Assembly (NCBI RefSeq): GCF_001592435.1 | Contig: NZ_CP014750.1 | Span: forward strand, 1,364,001 to 1,428,000 | Reading direction: 5' to 3' | Length of the DNA: 64,000 bases | DNA from: Thermococcus peptonophilus | GTDB taxonomy: Archaea; Methanobacteriota_B; Thermococci; Thermococcales; Thermococcaceae | Part shown: piece after piece, positions 9,021-18,397 of the stretch | Layout: every line of letters starts with the position of its first letter | Position numbering within the stretch: the stretch's first letter is position 1 | Program-made: the position numbers and the translations under genes | Notes under the pieces: model-generated | Told to the model about the DNA's origin: nothing | Databases searched by the model: none | What the model saw: only the letters and a program-made list of their open reading frames with translations

Positions 9021-9485
9021 ATGAACAAGGCGCTCATCATCATGGCAGTCATCACAATAGCGCTGGTAGTTTATGCCTTCGAAACTGCCCAGCTTCCACC
9101 GGCCAGTATAGAGTACACCGAAGTCTTTTACGTGGATAATCAGAGTGTTACGTTTATCACCCAGGACGGCTTTGGACTGTTCACCATGAAGATCAGCCCG
9201 CACGTAGACAACTTTGAACTTAAGATTGAGTTTCCCGAGGGTACCACTTACCTCGTCCGCTACGGTTCAGAGCAGTTTAAAGGGGAGACCACGTTCAAAA
9301 TAAACGTCCACAAGGGGGACGCTCCGCAGGAAGTTTACGTTCACTTCCAGCTGCCGGAGGAGCTGACCAGGAAAGTAGTCTATGAGGGAGCAACCCCAGA
9401 AATAAGGATAATTGGGGATAAAGTTCCCTTCTGGCACAGTGAAGATGTGATCTATATCAAATACCACAAGGAAGAGAAGAGCTGA
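9021..9485 (+). CDS. Small membrane-anchored or secreted protein, unknown function
   Basis: 154 residues. The N-terminus (about residues 4-18, ALIIMAVITIALVVYA) is a signal anchor; the rest looks like beta-rich extracellular sandwich material with no cysteines and no recognised motif. GGAGGGG lies before the ATG at 9021; the upstream in-frame stretch from 8937 is AT-rich and not coding-like. Its 3' end overlaps the convergent nuclease-like gene by 34 bp. No function is assigned. Confidence 0.7.
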   Translation: MNKALIIMAVITIALVVYAFETAQLPPASIEYTEVFYVDNQSVTFITQDGFGLFTMKISPHVDNFELKIEFPEGTTYLVRYGSEQFKGETTFKINVHKGDAPQEVYVHFQLPEELTRKVVYEGATPEIRIIGDKVPFWHSEDVIYIKYHKEEKS

Positions 9486-9880
9486 AGGACTTCATTTTCT
9501 TTTATCAATTTGAGCTTTATCCCGATCTCTTCTGCGTACCCTTCAATCCAGCCGGGCTTTTGGGGCATTGAAGTTACCACCCACAGCTCTGGGAAACCTG
9601 CCCTCTGGGCCTTAACGACGTCGTAGAGGAGCCTCTGGGGAAACCACTTGAAGGAAGCCTCAAGCTCGATAGCGAGAATCTTCTCCTCTCCATTCAGAAT
9701 TGCTATGTCTATCCTGGTGCCATCTGAAGTTCTGTACTCGGAAACGGCCTGAAGACCGAGCTCTTCCGAAAGTTCGATTATCTGCTTGGTCAGGGTTTTG
9801 ACTTTGATCCTACCACTCTCCAAGTAGTAAAGGAGAAAAGGAAACGGCTTCTCAGCCGAGCCTCTTTTTAACCTCCTCAA
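9452..9880 (-). CDS. Possible PD-(D/E)XK-fold protein, unknown function
   Basis: 142 residues. The centre reads TRIDIAIL...ILAIELEAS (D58, E72, E74), the arrangement of acidic residues on neighbouring strands seen in restriction-like nucleases. The usual lysine two residues after the second acid is replaced by Glu, with a Lys at 78. It probably starts at a TTG (9880), six bases after GGAGG within the end of alaS, and overlaps alaS by 29 bp, so it is likely co-transcribed with alaS. A later TTG near 9826 would still keep the core. Nuclease activity is only a possibility. Confidence 0.6.
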   Translation of the reverse strand: MRRLKRGSAEKPFPFLLYYLESGRIKVKTLTKQIIELSEELGLQAVSEYRTSDGTRIDIAILNGEEKILAIELEASFKWFPQRLLYDVVKAQRAGFPELWVVTSMPQKPGWIEGYAEEIGIKLKLIKENEVLQLFSSLWYLI

Positions 9881-12596
9881 TCGCTTCCTCCGCCTTGAGC
9901 GGATTCTTTATCCTGCCCTGCGCTAATTCTTTCCTTCCGCCGCCACCGCCGCCGGCGACGCTCGTTATAACCTTCGCCAGCTCGCCGGCCTTGAGGTCGA
10001 GGCCGTCTCCAACGGCAACCACGAAGTGGCCCTCCCTGCTTATCAGCACGACGACGCGGTTATCTTTCCTGAGCCTGTTGGCTGCTTCCCTGAGGTCGTC
10101 GATGGTTCCCTCAACCACAGCTCCGATGAACTCGACGTTGCCCACTTTCTCGACCTTTTCCCGGAGTTCGTAGACGAGGAGCTTTGCAAGCTCTTTCCTG
10201 AGCTTCTCTACTTCCTTCCTAGCCTCTTTCCACTCGTTGAAGAACCTCTCGGCAGTCTCGGGCACCTTCTCGGGCGGGACGCGGAATATCTCGGCGGTTC
10301 TCTTGAGGAGTCTCTCTGTTTCCTGCATCCAGTTGATGGCAGCCTCTCCAGCCGCGAATATAATCCTCTCAACACCGTCCTGTATCCTCTCGGTCCGGAG
10401 TATCTTAATCGGACCGATTAGCCCCGTGTTCGGTAGGTGGGTTCCACCGCAGGCCTGGACGTCCCAGTCTTCTATCTTGAGAACCCTGATGACCCTTCCA
10501 GGGACGACACCGCCCTGGTACAGGCGGAAGCCGTACTTCATCTCCGCTTCGGTCCTCGGGAGCCACTCCCATGTAACCTTCCTGTTCTCCATAACGACCC
10601 TGTTGGCGAGCCTCTCAATCTCCCTGAGCTCCTCCTCGGTTATCCTCTTGTAGTGGCTGATGTCGAGCCTGGCCCAGTCGGTGTGGAGCTGGCTTCCAGC
10701 CTGCCAGACGTGCTTTCCTAATACGCGAACAAGCGCTCCCATAAGGACGTGGGTCCCCGTGTGGTGACGCATGTGCTGTATCCTCCTGTCCCAGTCGAGC
10801 CTCCCGTGGACGGTGGCACCTTCCTTGAAGAGCTCCGGCTTCTCAACCTTATGGAGAATGACCTTTCCGACCTTCTGGACGTTCGTGACCTTGACCTCTT
10901 TGCCGTTCACCACTAAAACGCCAGTGTCGTAGGGCTGACCGCCGCCCTCCGGATAGAACGCCGTCTGGTCGAGGACAACCCAGTCGTCTATGACCTTCAG
11001 GACTTTCGCGTCGAATTCTTTCATGAACGGGTCTTCGTAGTAGAGCGTTCTCGTCTCGGGCAGGTCTTTCACAAGCTCAAAGTCCACGACGTATTCCGCT
11101 GCTTCCTTCTTCTCGGTCTGCTTTTCGGCTTCCTTCGCGACCAGGGTGTAGAAATTATCCGGGATGTGGACCTTTATGCCTTCCTTCTCAGCTACCTCTG
11201 CAACTATCTCCGGGGTGAGGCCGTGGCTCTCGTAGAACAGGATGAGCTTCTCCAGCGGGAGCTCGTCGATGCCCTTCTTCTTGAGCTTGGCTATCTCCCT
11301 CTTCACGAGGTCGCTTCCGCGCCTGAGGGTATCTGCGTAGCGCTTCTCCTCGACATTGATTATGTCGAGGATTACATCCTCCATCTCCTTGAACTCGGGG
11401 AAGGTCGGTGAGAGCTCCTTTATGTGCATCGCCACTATCTCAGCGAGCGGAATCTCAAGGCCGAGCTCGCGGAGGTGCCTTATGCTCTTCCTTATCAGCA
11501 GGCGCGCCAGGTAACCCGCTTTCACGTTGGACGGGATAACTCCGTCGGCGAGCATGAAGGTAAGGGCTTTCGTGTGGTCTGCTATAGCATAGATCAGCTC
11601 GTAGGGTCTAACGGCCTTCTCAAGCTCCTCGACGCTTATGCCGACGCGCTTGGCAACCTGCTCTCTAAGATAGCGCAGGTCTCCCATGTCCTCGATGTCG
11701 AACATTCCAGCCAGCCTGGAGTTCTCCATCAAGATGCGCTCGTCTATCTTCTCAACTCCGGCCATCTTCTTGAGCGGCTCAATGACGTAGCCAAGAACCG
11801 CATCATAAGCCGTTGGGGTTCCGTGGCTCATCCAGACGAGCCTCTCAAGGCCGTAGCCGGTGTCAACTACACGCGTCTCCATCGGGACGTAGTAATCTCC
11901 CTTTATCTCAACGACCTGGCTCGGGTCGGCGTTGGCAGGGGCCTTCTTGTACTGCATGAAGACGAGCGTTGCCACCTCAAGGCCGCGGTAGAGCACCTCG
12001 AAGGCCGGCCCGGCGTTTCCACCGCCAGCCCAGGGGTTCTCCTTGAAGGTTATGTCCTCGGGCTTCATCTTCAGCTCCTTGGTGAAGAACTCGAAGGCCA
12101 GCTCGACAGTCTCGTCCATCCAGTATACCGGCTTGCCGGGGTAGTTGAAAGCATGATGTGCCATCATCTCAAAGATGGTAAAGTGCCTTCCGGTGATTCC
12201 GACGTTGTCGATGTCGGTAAAGCGGATCGAGGGCTGGCTTATTGTGAGGGGGTTCGCCGGCGGGTCTGCCTCACCGCTTATGACCCAGGGCTGGAAGTCC
12301 ATGATCGAAGCTCCAACGAGGAGCACATCGTCCCTCCAGCGCGGTAAAACAGGGTAGCGCTTGACCCTGCCGTGGCCGTGCTTTTCGAAGAAGCTCAGAA
12401 ACTTCTCGCGCATCTCGTCGAGTGTGTACTTCTTCGGGATTCCGGGCTTTCCTATGAACTGATACTCGTCACACGGCGGGTCTCCGCAGGTTTCCCTGTC
12501 CGGGTCGAGCGTCCAGAAGTGCTTCCCGCAGACCTTACAGGTCTTCCTTATCCATCCCTCTTCCTTGAACATTCGAGTTGTCATGTCCATACTCAT
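9852..12596 (-). CDS. alaS: Alanyl-tRNA synthetase
   Basis: Charges tRNA-Ala. The 914-residue archaeal-type enzyme has an N-terminal Cys-rich zinc motif (CKVCGKHFW...CGDPPC, about residues 18-40) typical of archaeal AlaRS, the class II core, the editing domain with [11 protein letters not shown] and CGGTH zinc ligands, and a C-terminal glycine-run motif ([12 protein letters not shown]) of the C-Ala/DHHA1 domain. The ATG at 12596 follows GGTGA by five bases. Codons upstream of it (GTG ATG CTT) overlap the ribosome site. The nuclease-like gene follows with overlap. Confidence 0.96.
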   Translation of the reverse strand: MSMDMTTRMFKEEGWIRKTCKVCGKHFWTLDPDRETCGDPPCDEYQFIGKPGIPKKYTLDEMREKFLSFFEKHGHGRVKRYPVLPRWRDDVLLVGASIMDFQPWVISGEADPPANPLTISQPSIRFTDIDNVGITGRHFTIFEMMAHHAFNYPGKPVYWMDETVELAFEFFTKELKMKPEDITFKENPWAGGGNAGPAFEVLYRGLEVATLVFMQYKKAPANADPSQVVEIKGDYYVPMETRVVDTGYGLERLVWMSHGTPTAYDAVLGYVIEPLKKMAGVEKIDERILMENSRLAGMFDIEDMGDLRYLREQVAKRVGISVEELEKAVRPYELIYAIADHTKALTFMLADGVIPSNVKAGYLARLLIRKSIRHLRELGLEIPLAEIVAMHIKELSPTFPEFKEMEDVILDIINVEEKRYADTLRRGSDLVKREIAKLKKKGIDELPLEKLILFYESHGLTPEIVAEVAEKEGIKVHIPDNFYTLVAKEAEKQTEKKEAAEYVVDFELVKDLPETRTLYYEDPFMKEFDAKVLKVIDDWVVLDQTAFYPEGGGQPYDTGVLVVNGKEVKVTNVQKVGKVILHKVEKPELFKEGATVHGRLDWDRRIQHMRHHTGTHVLMGALVRVLGKHVWQAGSQLHTDWARLDISHYKRITEEELREIERLANRVVMENRKVTWEWLPRTEAEMKYGFRLYQGGVVPGRVIRVLKIEDWDVQACGGTHLPNTGLIGPIKILRTERIQDGVERIIFAAGEAAINWMQETERLLKRTAEIFRVPPEKVPETAERFFNEWKEARKEVEKLRKELAKLLVYELREKVEKVGNVEFIGAVVEGTIDDLREAANRLRKDNRVVVLISREGHFVVAVGDGLDLKAGELAKVITSVAGGGGGGRKELAQGRIKNPLKAEEAIEEVKKRLG

Positions 12597-12645
12597 AAGC
12601 ATCACCCGTTCATTTAGCTGAACCTAAAAAAGAGGGGGGAGTTAA

Positions 12646-12903
12646 TTAAGGTTTCCCTGAATTTTTGGATGGTAGATTACTCTCCTCTTCCTTTCCTTCA
12701 TCAACATCAAAATAGTATAGAACGCATTCATGGACAACAAAATACACGCCCTTTTCCCCGTCGTAGATAGCCCTTGCGTTCATGTCTATGGCCGCGTTAA
12801 CGAGGTCTGAGAGCGACCACATACGGACCCTCGCCGCGGGGGTGAAGTCCTCAAGTTTCCCTCTGCTTATCCATTTGGAGAACTTGGAGGCTTCCTCTTG
12901 CAC
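12646..12903 (-). CDS. Small orphan protein, unknown
   Basis: 85 residues, probably started by GTG at 12903, with no strong ribosome site. The sequence is mixed alpha/beta with a WISRGKLEDFTPAARVRMWSL segment and an acidic tail; no family was recognised. It lies on the same strand as the coiled-coil orphan upstream and alaS downstream. Codon use looks normal, so it is probably real, but confidence is limited by size. Confidence 0.5.
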   Translation of the reverse strand: MQEEASKFSKWISRGKLEDFTPAARVRMWSLSDLVNAAIDMNARAIYDGEKGVYFVVHECVLYYFDVDEGKEEESNLPSKNSGKP

Positions 12904-12974
12904 TGAATGATAGGCTGGAAAGAAGACTGAGCCTTAGGAGAAGGTGGTTTTTTGGGCAGGAAGTATCAGTGAGC

Positions 12975-13253
12975 CTATTTGGAGACGTCCACGTCCTCGA
13001 ACTCATCCTCATTAATTATCACAAACGGAATCCCAAACTTCCTTAGCAGTTCGATGAGGTACTTTTCTCTTTTCTTTATTAGGTCAAGTTTGTGTCTCAG
13101 GCTGGTGTTCTCTATCGCAAGGCTGTTGGCCTCGTCCACCTTAAGGCGGAGCTGCATCTTCAGCTCGTTTATCTGCCCCTCTAGTTCTACTATTGAGCGT
13201 TCGAGTCTCTCTATCTCCTCAATGTACTCCCTGCAGAGCTTTCTTTTTATCAT
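12975..13253 (-). CDS. Small coiled-coil protein, unknown
   Basis: 92 residues, ATG at 13253. Residues 8-70 form a heptad-rich coiled coil (IEEIERLERSIVELEGQINE and onward), followed by a short KFGIPFVII strand and an acidic tail. No cysteine-based or catalytic motif is present. Located 71 bp before the 85-residue orphan, possibly as a two-gene unit. No function is assigned. Confidence 0.5.
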   Translation of the reverse strand: MIKRKLCREYIEEIERLERSIVELEGQINELKMQLRLKVDEANSLAIENTSLRHKLDLIKKREKYLIELLRKFGIPFVIINEDEFEDVDVSK

Positions 13254-13362
13254 TCCGGTCAGCCCCGCGAAACTTCTTCACCTCTCAGGGGGCTCCAGAC
13301 TCATCATCCCGTTAACCGTTAATGGTCTAAACATTTCCATGAATAAAAACCTGGTGGTCGAG

Positions 13363-13479
13363 ATGAAGAGCAAACTTAGAGTTCTCTATCTGAAGTGGCG
13401 CTCAAAGTGTCCATTCGTGAGGAAGTTAGAGGCCTGGAGGATGAAAAGGATGGCAAATGAGTTTAGGGTGAAGCTATGA
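13363..13479 (+). CDS. Very small basic protein, unknown
   Basis: A 38-residue reading frame (MKSKLRVLYLKWRSKCPFVR...), highly basic with a single Cys, starting at ATG 13363 with GGTGG five bases before it, which is the preferred ribosome-site spacing in this window. It ends 44 bp before the PLD lipoprotein start. The good ribosome site argues that it is expressed; small size keeps confidence low. Confidence 0.4.
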   Translation: MKSKLRVLYLKWRSKCPFVRKLEAWRMKRMANEFRVKL

Positions 13480-13486
13480 CTACGAA

Positions 13487-13499
13487 AATACTTTTAAGC
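13487..13499 (+). promoter_or_regulatory. TATA box of the PLD-family lipoprotein gene
   Basis: AAATACTTTTAAG is centred about 29 bp before the ATG at 13523 and no GGTG site precedes that ATG, so the transcript is probably leaderless. Confidence 0.55.
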
Positions 13500-13522
13500 T
13501 TGCTCTCCCTCAGTGCCCCATT

Positions 13523-14479
13523 ATGAGGCGAGTAATTTCAGTTTTGATGGTGCTGATTTTGGTAGCGGCCGGATGCTTAGGTTCCCCTAGTCATGAAACT
13601 CATTCTAACTCATTTAACTATTCCCCTGCATCTGCATCCAAGACCCCGGTAGCAACCGTTTCGGAGGAAAAGTGTGTCTGCAACGTCTCAAGCGATCTTA
13701 GTAAAGAGCTCTCCGACCTCAAAACTAAGGTGGAGCTTTTGAACGCGAGCCTTGAGGAGTGCCGCAGTAGCGCTACCCTGCTGGAATACTCCCTCAACGT
13801 AACTCAGAGCAGGTTGGCCGCCCTGACTTCGGATTATAATGAATGTCTAGTTAATCTCTCAGCTTGCAACGCGACCAGTTTAAAACTTGAGGAATGCCAG
13901 AAAGGGCTTGAAAGTGCTCAAGCGGAGCTGGGTGAGTGTAGGGCAACCTCTGACCAGCTTTCCTCCGAGCTGGAAAAGTGCCGGTTGAAGCTCAATGAAG
14001 CCTATGATGTTCTCAACAGGACTTACACCGACGGAAGTGTCGAACTTCTTATAGAGCGCGATTACTATGAGGAGGCGATTGAGGCAATTGATGGCGCAAC
14101 GCAGGAAATATACGTAATGATGTTCTCCATGCTCTACGATCCAGACGACTGGTCGGACGAGGCCAACGATTTAATAAACGCACTGATCCGCGCCAGACGC
14201 CGCGGCGTTGAGGTCCACGTTCTTCTGGAGAACAGCCTAGATACCAACAGGGAAGCATATGACTACCTTAAGTCCAACGGGATTGACGTTTCATACGACT
14301 CTCCATCAAAGACTCTTCACGCCAAGATCGTTGTCATAGACGGCAGAATAGTCTTCCTGGGAAGTCACAACTGGAGCGAGTCTGCCCTTCACTGGAACCA
14401 CGAGGTTAGCGTCAAGATAATCTCCAAACAGCTCGCGGGTGAGGTGATCAACTACTTCTGGAGTGTTAGGGGTTCCTGA
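13523..14479 (+). CDS. Lipoprotein with coiled-coil stalk and single HKD phospholipase D/nuclease domain
   Basis: 318 residues. A signal peptide ends in a lipobox-like AAGCLG (Cys 18). A Thr/Ser-rich linker follows, then a coiled coil at about 55-165, then a PLD-like domain at 170-318 with one HxKxxxxD motif (His266, Lys268, Asp273) and the GSHNWS signature. Single-HKD proteins such as Nuc work as dimers sharing one active site, and the stalk could provide the dimer. Stalk cysteines 80, 108, 115 and then 125, 139, 153 keep heptad phase. Expected to act outside the cell on DNA or a phosphodiester; the substrate is unknown. Confidence 0.85.
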   Translation: MRRVISVLMVLILVAAGCLGSPSHETHSNSFNYSPASASKTPVATVSEEKCVCNVSSDLSKELSDLKTKVELLNASLEECRSSATLLEYSLNVTQSRLAALTSDYNECLVNLSACNATSLKLEECQKGLESAQAELGECRATSDQLSSELEKCRLKLNEAYDVLNRTYTDGSVELLIERDYYEEAIEAIDGATQEIYVMMFSMLYDPDDWSDEANDLINALIRARRRGVEVHVLLENSLDTNREAYDYLKSNGIDVSYDSPSKTLHAKIVVIDGRIVFLGSHNWSESALHWNHEVSVKIISKQLAGEVINYFWSVRGS

Positions 14480-14562
14480 TCTTATTTTTTCCAAAAGACA
14501 ACATTCATCCATCATAAAGGCGAGAATTTTAAAAGGTAAAATATAAAAACCGTAAGATGCCC

Positions 14563-16008
14563 TTATTCTTTGTCGGTTATGTCTGTGCTAGTTGCACAGA
14601 GGCCTGTTCTTGGATCGCAGAACCCGGGTGATTTTCCATTCGTCACTGTAACCAGGAACATCGGCACCTTCACTTTGTTGTAGTCTTCAGCAACATCTAA
14701 GTTTTGATAATAATTCAACGCATAACAACTTTCCTTGGGTGTCCCCCAGAGTGTATAGGACAGTTCTGATTCTTGGTTTGTTGTTTTGTGGAATCCGATG
14801 GTTAGTGAGATGCTGTTTAGAACTTTACTAATGCTTGGATATTTTGCTAGAACCCCTGCCTTTTCTAAAGCCTTCACGGCTCCAGGCCCAATGGGCACTG
14901 AAAAGCTCGACTCACTCGAAAATTCATACGTGTTTTTAAGCCATTTGTTAATTATGAGCTGGTTTCTGCCTATGTAGTCTATCCAAGTTCTCTCCTGGCT
15001 TGTGGACTGGGGAATAGTGAGGTAGCGGGGATCCTCGGTTATGCTTGGAGTGTAGAATGTTGATCCCGGATTGAATTCAACGTACTTCTGACCGCCGCTA
15101 GTGGTCTCGTAGATCTTATAGCTGCCAGTGGTGAGTATCTCTAGAGGATACGTGAGGGTTAGGGGCATTTCAGTGTACTTACCAGTATAACGGTCATAGG
15201 CGAGAACACCATAGACGGTAACCACATACTTGACGTCAAGGTTCACATAGCGGGACCACACTGAGCTCTGGGGAGTGATTTCGTAAGGTGTGATGTACTG
15301 CAATTTTAGACTCTTACCTTCGAACTTGTTTCCGAGTTCTGTTGTGAAGAGTGTTACTGGTCCGACGTCGATGCCGGCAGTCCAGTGTGAGTACGTGGCT
15401 TCGTTGAGGTATAATTTCATGTCAAAGATAACATCTTTTAGGACGTGGTTGTCTATTCTGAGTCCGAGGAAGGAGATTTCATCTATTACAACTTTTGAGG
15501 CAATTATTTTGATCCAGTTGCTGGTTGGGTCTTTTGGAATGCAGTAGCGGTATCCTTCGGGGATGTAGTCTTTGGGGCAGGAGTTGGTTGAGGTGGCAGT
15601 AACTTCTGAAGCCCCTAGGATTTCTAGTTCTTTGAGTTTTACCCTGCTTCCCCTGATGCTTGCTATTCCCAGTCCTTTTTCGCTCACGAATATCACTATT
15701 GGAGTCGGCGTGGCTTTTAGAGTGTTTCTTTTGTTAGCGTACTCTTTCAGCCAGGCGTTTCGGGGAACCCTGACAAAAGTGGGGAATATTCCGACTTTTC
15801 CGGTTTTCAGGAGTTTTACTGTCCCGTCTGGCATTGGGTAGAAGATGGCGTAATGACCTGAACCTTCGAATTTGTAAACGTCGTAGCCGAAGATTCGGAT
15901 GGGTTTTTCCTCATTGAGACCCCAGGTTGCTGCAGCGACTAGGGAAACGATGCTCAGGCTGAGTGTTGCTACGAGGAATAGGGCTAGAACAGTCTTCCGC
16001 CTCGGCAC
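14563..16008 (-). CDS. Large secreted protein, unknown function
   Basis: 481 residues with a clear signal peptide (about 1-27, VLALFLVATLSLSIVSLVAA). The mature part is beta-rich and Tyr/Thr/Ser-rich, with a few cysteines that could pair (NSCPKDY...RYC, one near residue 430, and GFCDPRTGLC near the end). No catalytic motif was recognised. GTG start at 16008 with GAGGTGG seven bases upstream. Base composition is somewhat more AT-rich than the neighbouring synthetase gene. Exported, possibly cell-surface; function unknown. Confidence 0.75.
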   Translation of the reverse strand: MPRRKTVLALFLVATLSLSIVSLVAAATWGLNEEKPIRIFGYDVYKFEGSGHYAIFYPMPDGTVKLLKTGKVGIFPTFVRVPRNAWLKEYANKRNTLKATPTPIVIFVSEKGLGIASIRGSRVKLKELEILGASEVTATSTNSCPKDYIPEGYRYCIPKDPTSNWIKIIASKVVIDEISFLGLRIDNHVLKDVIFDMKLYLNEATYSHWTAGIDVGPVTLFTTELGNKFEGKSLKLQYITPYEITPQSSVWSRYVNLDVKYVVTVYGVLAYDRYTGKYTEMPLTLTYPLEILTTGSYKIYETTSGGQKYVEFNPGSTFYTPSITEDPRYLTIPQSTSQERTWIDYIGRNQLIINKWLKNTYEFSSESSFSVPIGPGAVKALEKAGVLAKYPSISKVLNSISLTIGFHKTTNQESELSYTLWGTPKESCYALNYYQNLDVAEDYNKVKVPMFLVTVTNGKSPGFCDPRTGLCATSTDITDKE

Positions 16009-16311
16009 TTACTAACCACCTCAGTTATAAGATAAGTACATTTCCATAAAAGATTTACTATTAGAAAGTATGAATTGGTTATATTCTCCAGAACAATATT
16101 AAGATCACAAACTTGAGAGTAATAAACCGCTTGAGTAACTACTGCATGTGTAGCTATGAAGAGTTTTCCAGGGATAGAAGATATCATTGGGCGGCTCGTA
16201 TGGGCTCCAGATTAGAACTACCCACCTGAAATGGTGCTTTCAATGTCTCCGTGAGAAGGTTGGGGGAATGAAGATTAAAACGAAAGTCGAGGTTCAGGGC
16301 CGGGAAGTAAT
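16009..16311. other. AT-rich spacer, possible decayed coding remnant
   Basis: Non-coding between the secreted-protein start and the hisS stop. The left 140 bp are AT-rich and should hold the promoter of the secreted protein. The right half (about 16150-16311) is GC-richer and reads like short broken coding segments in two plus-strand frames separated by stops. No family could be recognised, and no tRNA or repeat was seen. Confidence 0.3.
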
Positions 16312-17622
16312 TCAGAGGCCAAGGATTTCCAGAATTTCCTCAACGGCTCTTTCCTTCTCTATGCTCTTCTGCTTGCCCGTTTCCATGTCCCTGAGGGTCA
16401 CTTTTCCAGCTTCAAGGTCCTTCCTGCCTACGATGACAACGTAGGGAACTCCAAGCCGTCCAGCGTAGTCGAGGGCTTTTCTGAGCTTTCTCCCAGTAAG
16501 CTCGATATCCGCCTTCACGGTGGCTTCCCTGAGGCCCTGGGTTATCTCTATGGCAGTCTTCTTCACTTCCCTATCATCCCCGATTGGAATGACGTAAACA
16601 TCCGGTCTTAGCTTTGCCTCAGGGAGAAGGCCCTTCCACTCGAGGATCGAGATGAGCCTCTCGATGCCTATGGCAAAGCCGGTAGCCGGGGTTGGCTTCC
16701 CGCCGAAGACCTCGATGAGGTTGTCGTACCGACCGCCACCCCCTATCGAGCCTATGCCCAGGTCGTTGGGGATTATGGCCTCGAAGACTATGCTCGTGTA
16801 GTAGTCGAAACCGCGCGCTATGCCGAGATCTATCCTTACCCACTTGGAGACCCCGTAGGCATCGAGAAGGTCAACGAGCTCGTAGAGCCTCTTTATTTCA
16901 GCTTTCGCTTCCTCGCTCGTGAAGAGCTCTTCGGCCTTTGGAAGAACTTCATCGGGGAGACCCTTAATCTCGATCAGCGAGAGGACTTTCTCAACGCCAT
17001 CATCGTCCAGCCCGAACTCCCTGAGGGCCCCAACGAACTCCTCCCTGTTCATCTTGTCCTTCTTGTCGATGAGCCTCATAAGGCCGATATCGTCCTCAAC
17101 GCCCAGCATCTTGGCGAATTCGTCCAGAAGGACCCTGTCCCCGATGTTCACTGTGAAATCCTCAAGGCCGACCGCGAGGTAGCTCTGGGTGAAGAGTGCT
17201 ATAACCTCGGCGTCGGCCTCAACCTTATCGCTCCCTATCAGCTCAACTCCAGCCTGCCAGAACTCCCTATAGCGGCCGCTCTGTGGTTCCTCATAGCGGA
17301 ACATGTTTGCTATGTAGTACCACTTTATCGGCTTCGGCGCGTTCTGGAAAGAGTTAACGTAAAGGCGGGCGACGCTCGATGTCATGTCCGGTCTTAGAGA
17401 AATGTCCCTTCCGCCCTTATCCTGAAAGGCGTATAGTTGTTTGACTACCTCTTCCCCACTCCTCAGCTTGAACAGCTCGGTATACTCAAACGTTGGCGTC
17501 AGAACTTCCTGGAAGTTAAAGCTCTCGAAAACTTCCCTTATCCTCTCAAAAACCCATCTCCTCTTTGCCATTTCCTCAGGAAGGAGATCCCTCGTTCCTT
17601 TGACCTTATCGAGTCTCGCCAT
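16312..17622 (-). CDS. hisS: Histidyl-tRNA synthetase
   Basis: Charges tRNA-His. The 436-residue class II enzyme has the N-terminal KGTRDLLPEEM, motif 2 (WYYIANMFRYEEPQSGRYRE), the HisA-type LGIARGFDYYTSIVFE and motif 3 with GIGSIGGGGRYDNLIE / FAIGIERL, and a C-terminal anticodon-binding domain ending EEILEILGL. The ATG at 17622 follows GGTG by six bases. A TTTTAA box at about 17656-17661 places the promoter correctly. Ordinary length; single gene between the secreted protein and marC. Confidence 0.96.
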   Translation of the reverse strand: MARLDKVKGTRDLLPEEMAKRRWVFERIREVFESFNFQEVLTPTFEYTELFKLRSGEEVVKQLYAFQDKGGRDISLRPDMTSSVARLYVNSFQNAPKPIKWYYIANMFRYEEPQSGRYREFWQAGVELIGSDKVEADAEVIALFTQSYLAVGLEDFTVNIGDRVLLDEFAKMLGVEDDIGLMRLIDKKDKMNREEFVGALREFGLDDDGVEKVLSLIEIKGLPDEVLPKAEELFTSEEAKAEIKRLYELVDLLDAYGVSKWVRIDLGIARGFDYYTSIVFEAIIPNDLGIGSIGGGGRYDNLIEVFGGKPTPATGFAIGIERLISILEWKGLLPEAKLRPDVYVIPIGDDREVKKTAIEITQGLREATVKADIELTGRKLRKALDYAGRLGVPYVVIVGRKDLEAGKVTLRDMETGKQKSIEKERAVEEILEILGL

Positions 17623-17685
17623 TTTCAACACCTGGCAGAAGGAGTGTTTTGGAGGTTAAAAGGGTTGCTGAATGAAAATCAGAAA

Positions 17686-18297
17686 CTATGCTCCGGTCAT
17701 CAGCAGGTATATCCCTATGACCCCTTCCACCATCATCTGGGCGCCGATTGCCATGATGAAGAGACCGATTATTCTGATGGTTATGCTGAGGAGGCTCTTG
17801 TTCACGGATTTCATCATATAAAGGGCAACGAACATTGAGATTGCCACGACTAGGATTGCTATGGCCGTTGCGGTGAGGGAGACAAAGTAACCGTACTCCG
17901 CTGTCATGGTTATAACTGCGGTTATGGCTGCCGGGCCAGCTATCAGCGGCATGGCAACAGGAACAGCAGCGAGGGCAAGGATGTCCTTCTCCCTCTTAAG
18001 GGTGAACATTCCACCGCCTTCGAGGGCCTCAAGGCCTATCTTGAAAAGGACGAAGCCGCCTGCCACCTTGAGGGCATTTATGTCGATGTGGAATATCTCC
18101 TGGAGGATTATCTGCCCGGCGACGGCAAAGCTGGCGAGGAGAATGAACCCTATGAAGTTTGCTCTGATTATGAGGGCCTTTATGTCCTCTATGTGGAAGT
18201 CCTCGCGGAGGAAGGTAACCAGGAGTATCTTATCACTAGGGTCTATCATGATGAGCATCAGGAGTGCGGAGCTGAGTATCGTCTCCACTTCGTTCAT
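17686..18297 (-). CDS. MarC-family membrane protein, probable small neutral amino acid transporter
   Basis: 203 residues with six predicted membrane helices and family signatures ([11 protein letters not shown] near the N-terminus, [20 protein letters not shown] in the middle). The MarC/UPF0056 family includes SnatA of Thermococcus sp. KS-1, described as a glycine/neutral amino acid transporter, so that role is the best guess. A TATA-like CTTTTTAAAT at about 18317-18326 lies 20-30 bp before the ATG, suggesting a leaderless message. Confidence 0.85.
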   Translation of the reverse strand: MNEVETILSSALLMLIMIDPSDKILLVTFLREDFHIEDIKALIIRANFIGFILLASFAVAGQIILQEIFHIDINALKVAGGFVLFKIGLEALEGGGMFTLKREKDILALAAVPVAMPLIAGPAAITAVITMTAEYGYFVSLTATAIAILVVAISMFVALYMMKSVNKSLLSITIRIIGLFIMAIGAQMMVEGVIGIYLLMTGA

Positions 18298-18397
18298 GTC
18301 GTCGCGTTGGAAAAGGGATTTAAAAAGCTATGCAAACTCCCGTTGCGATGATGACACCGGCACTGGCTGAACGGTGATGACCACTCGGTTGTCTGAG

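Noticed and set aside
11424-12347. 307-codon open frame on the plus strand opposite alaS
   Set aside because: Antisense to a conserved synthetase; the composition is that of a shadow frame.
16187-16444. Plus-strand open frame before and into the end of hisS
   Set aside because: No ribosome site, overlaps hisS antisense, and no family resemblance; at most a decayed remnant.
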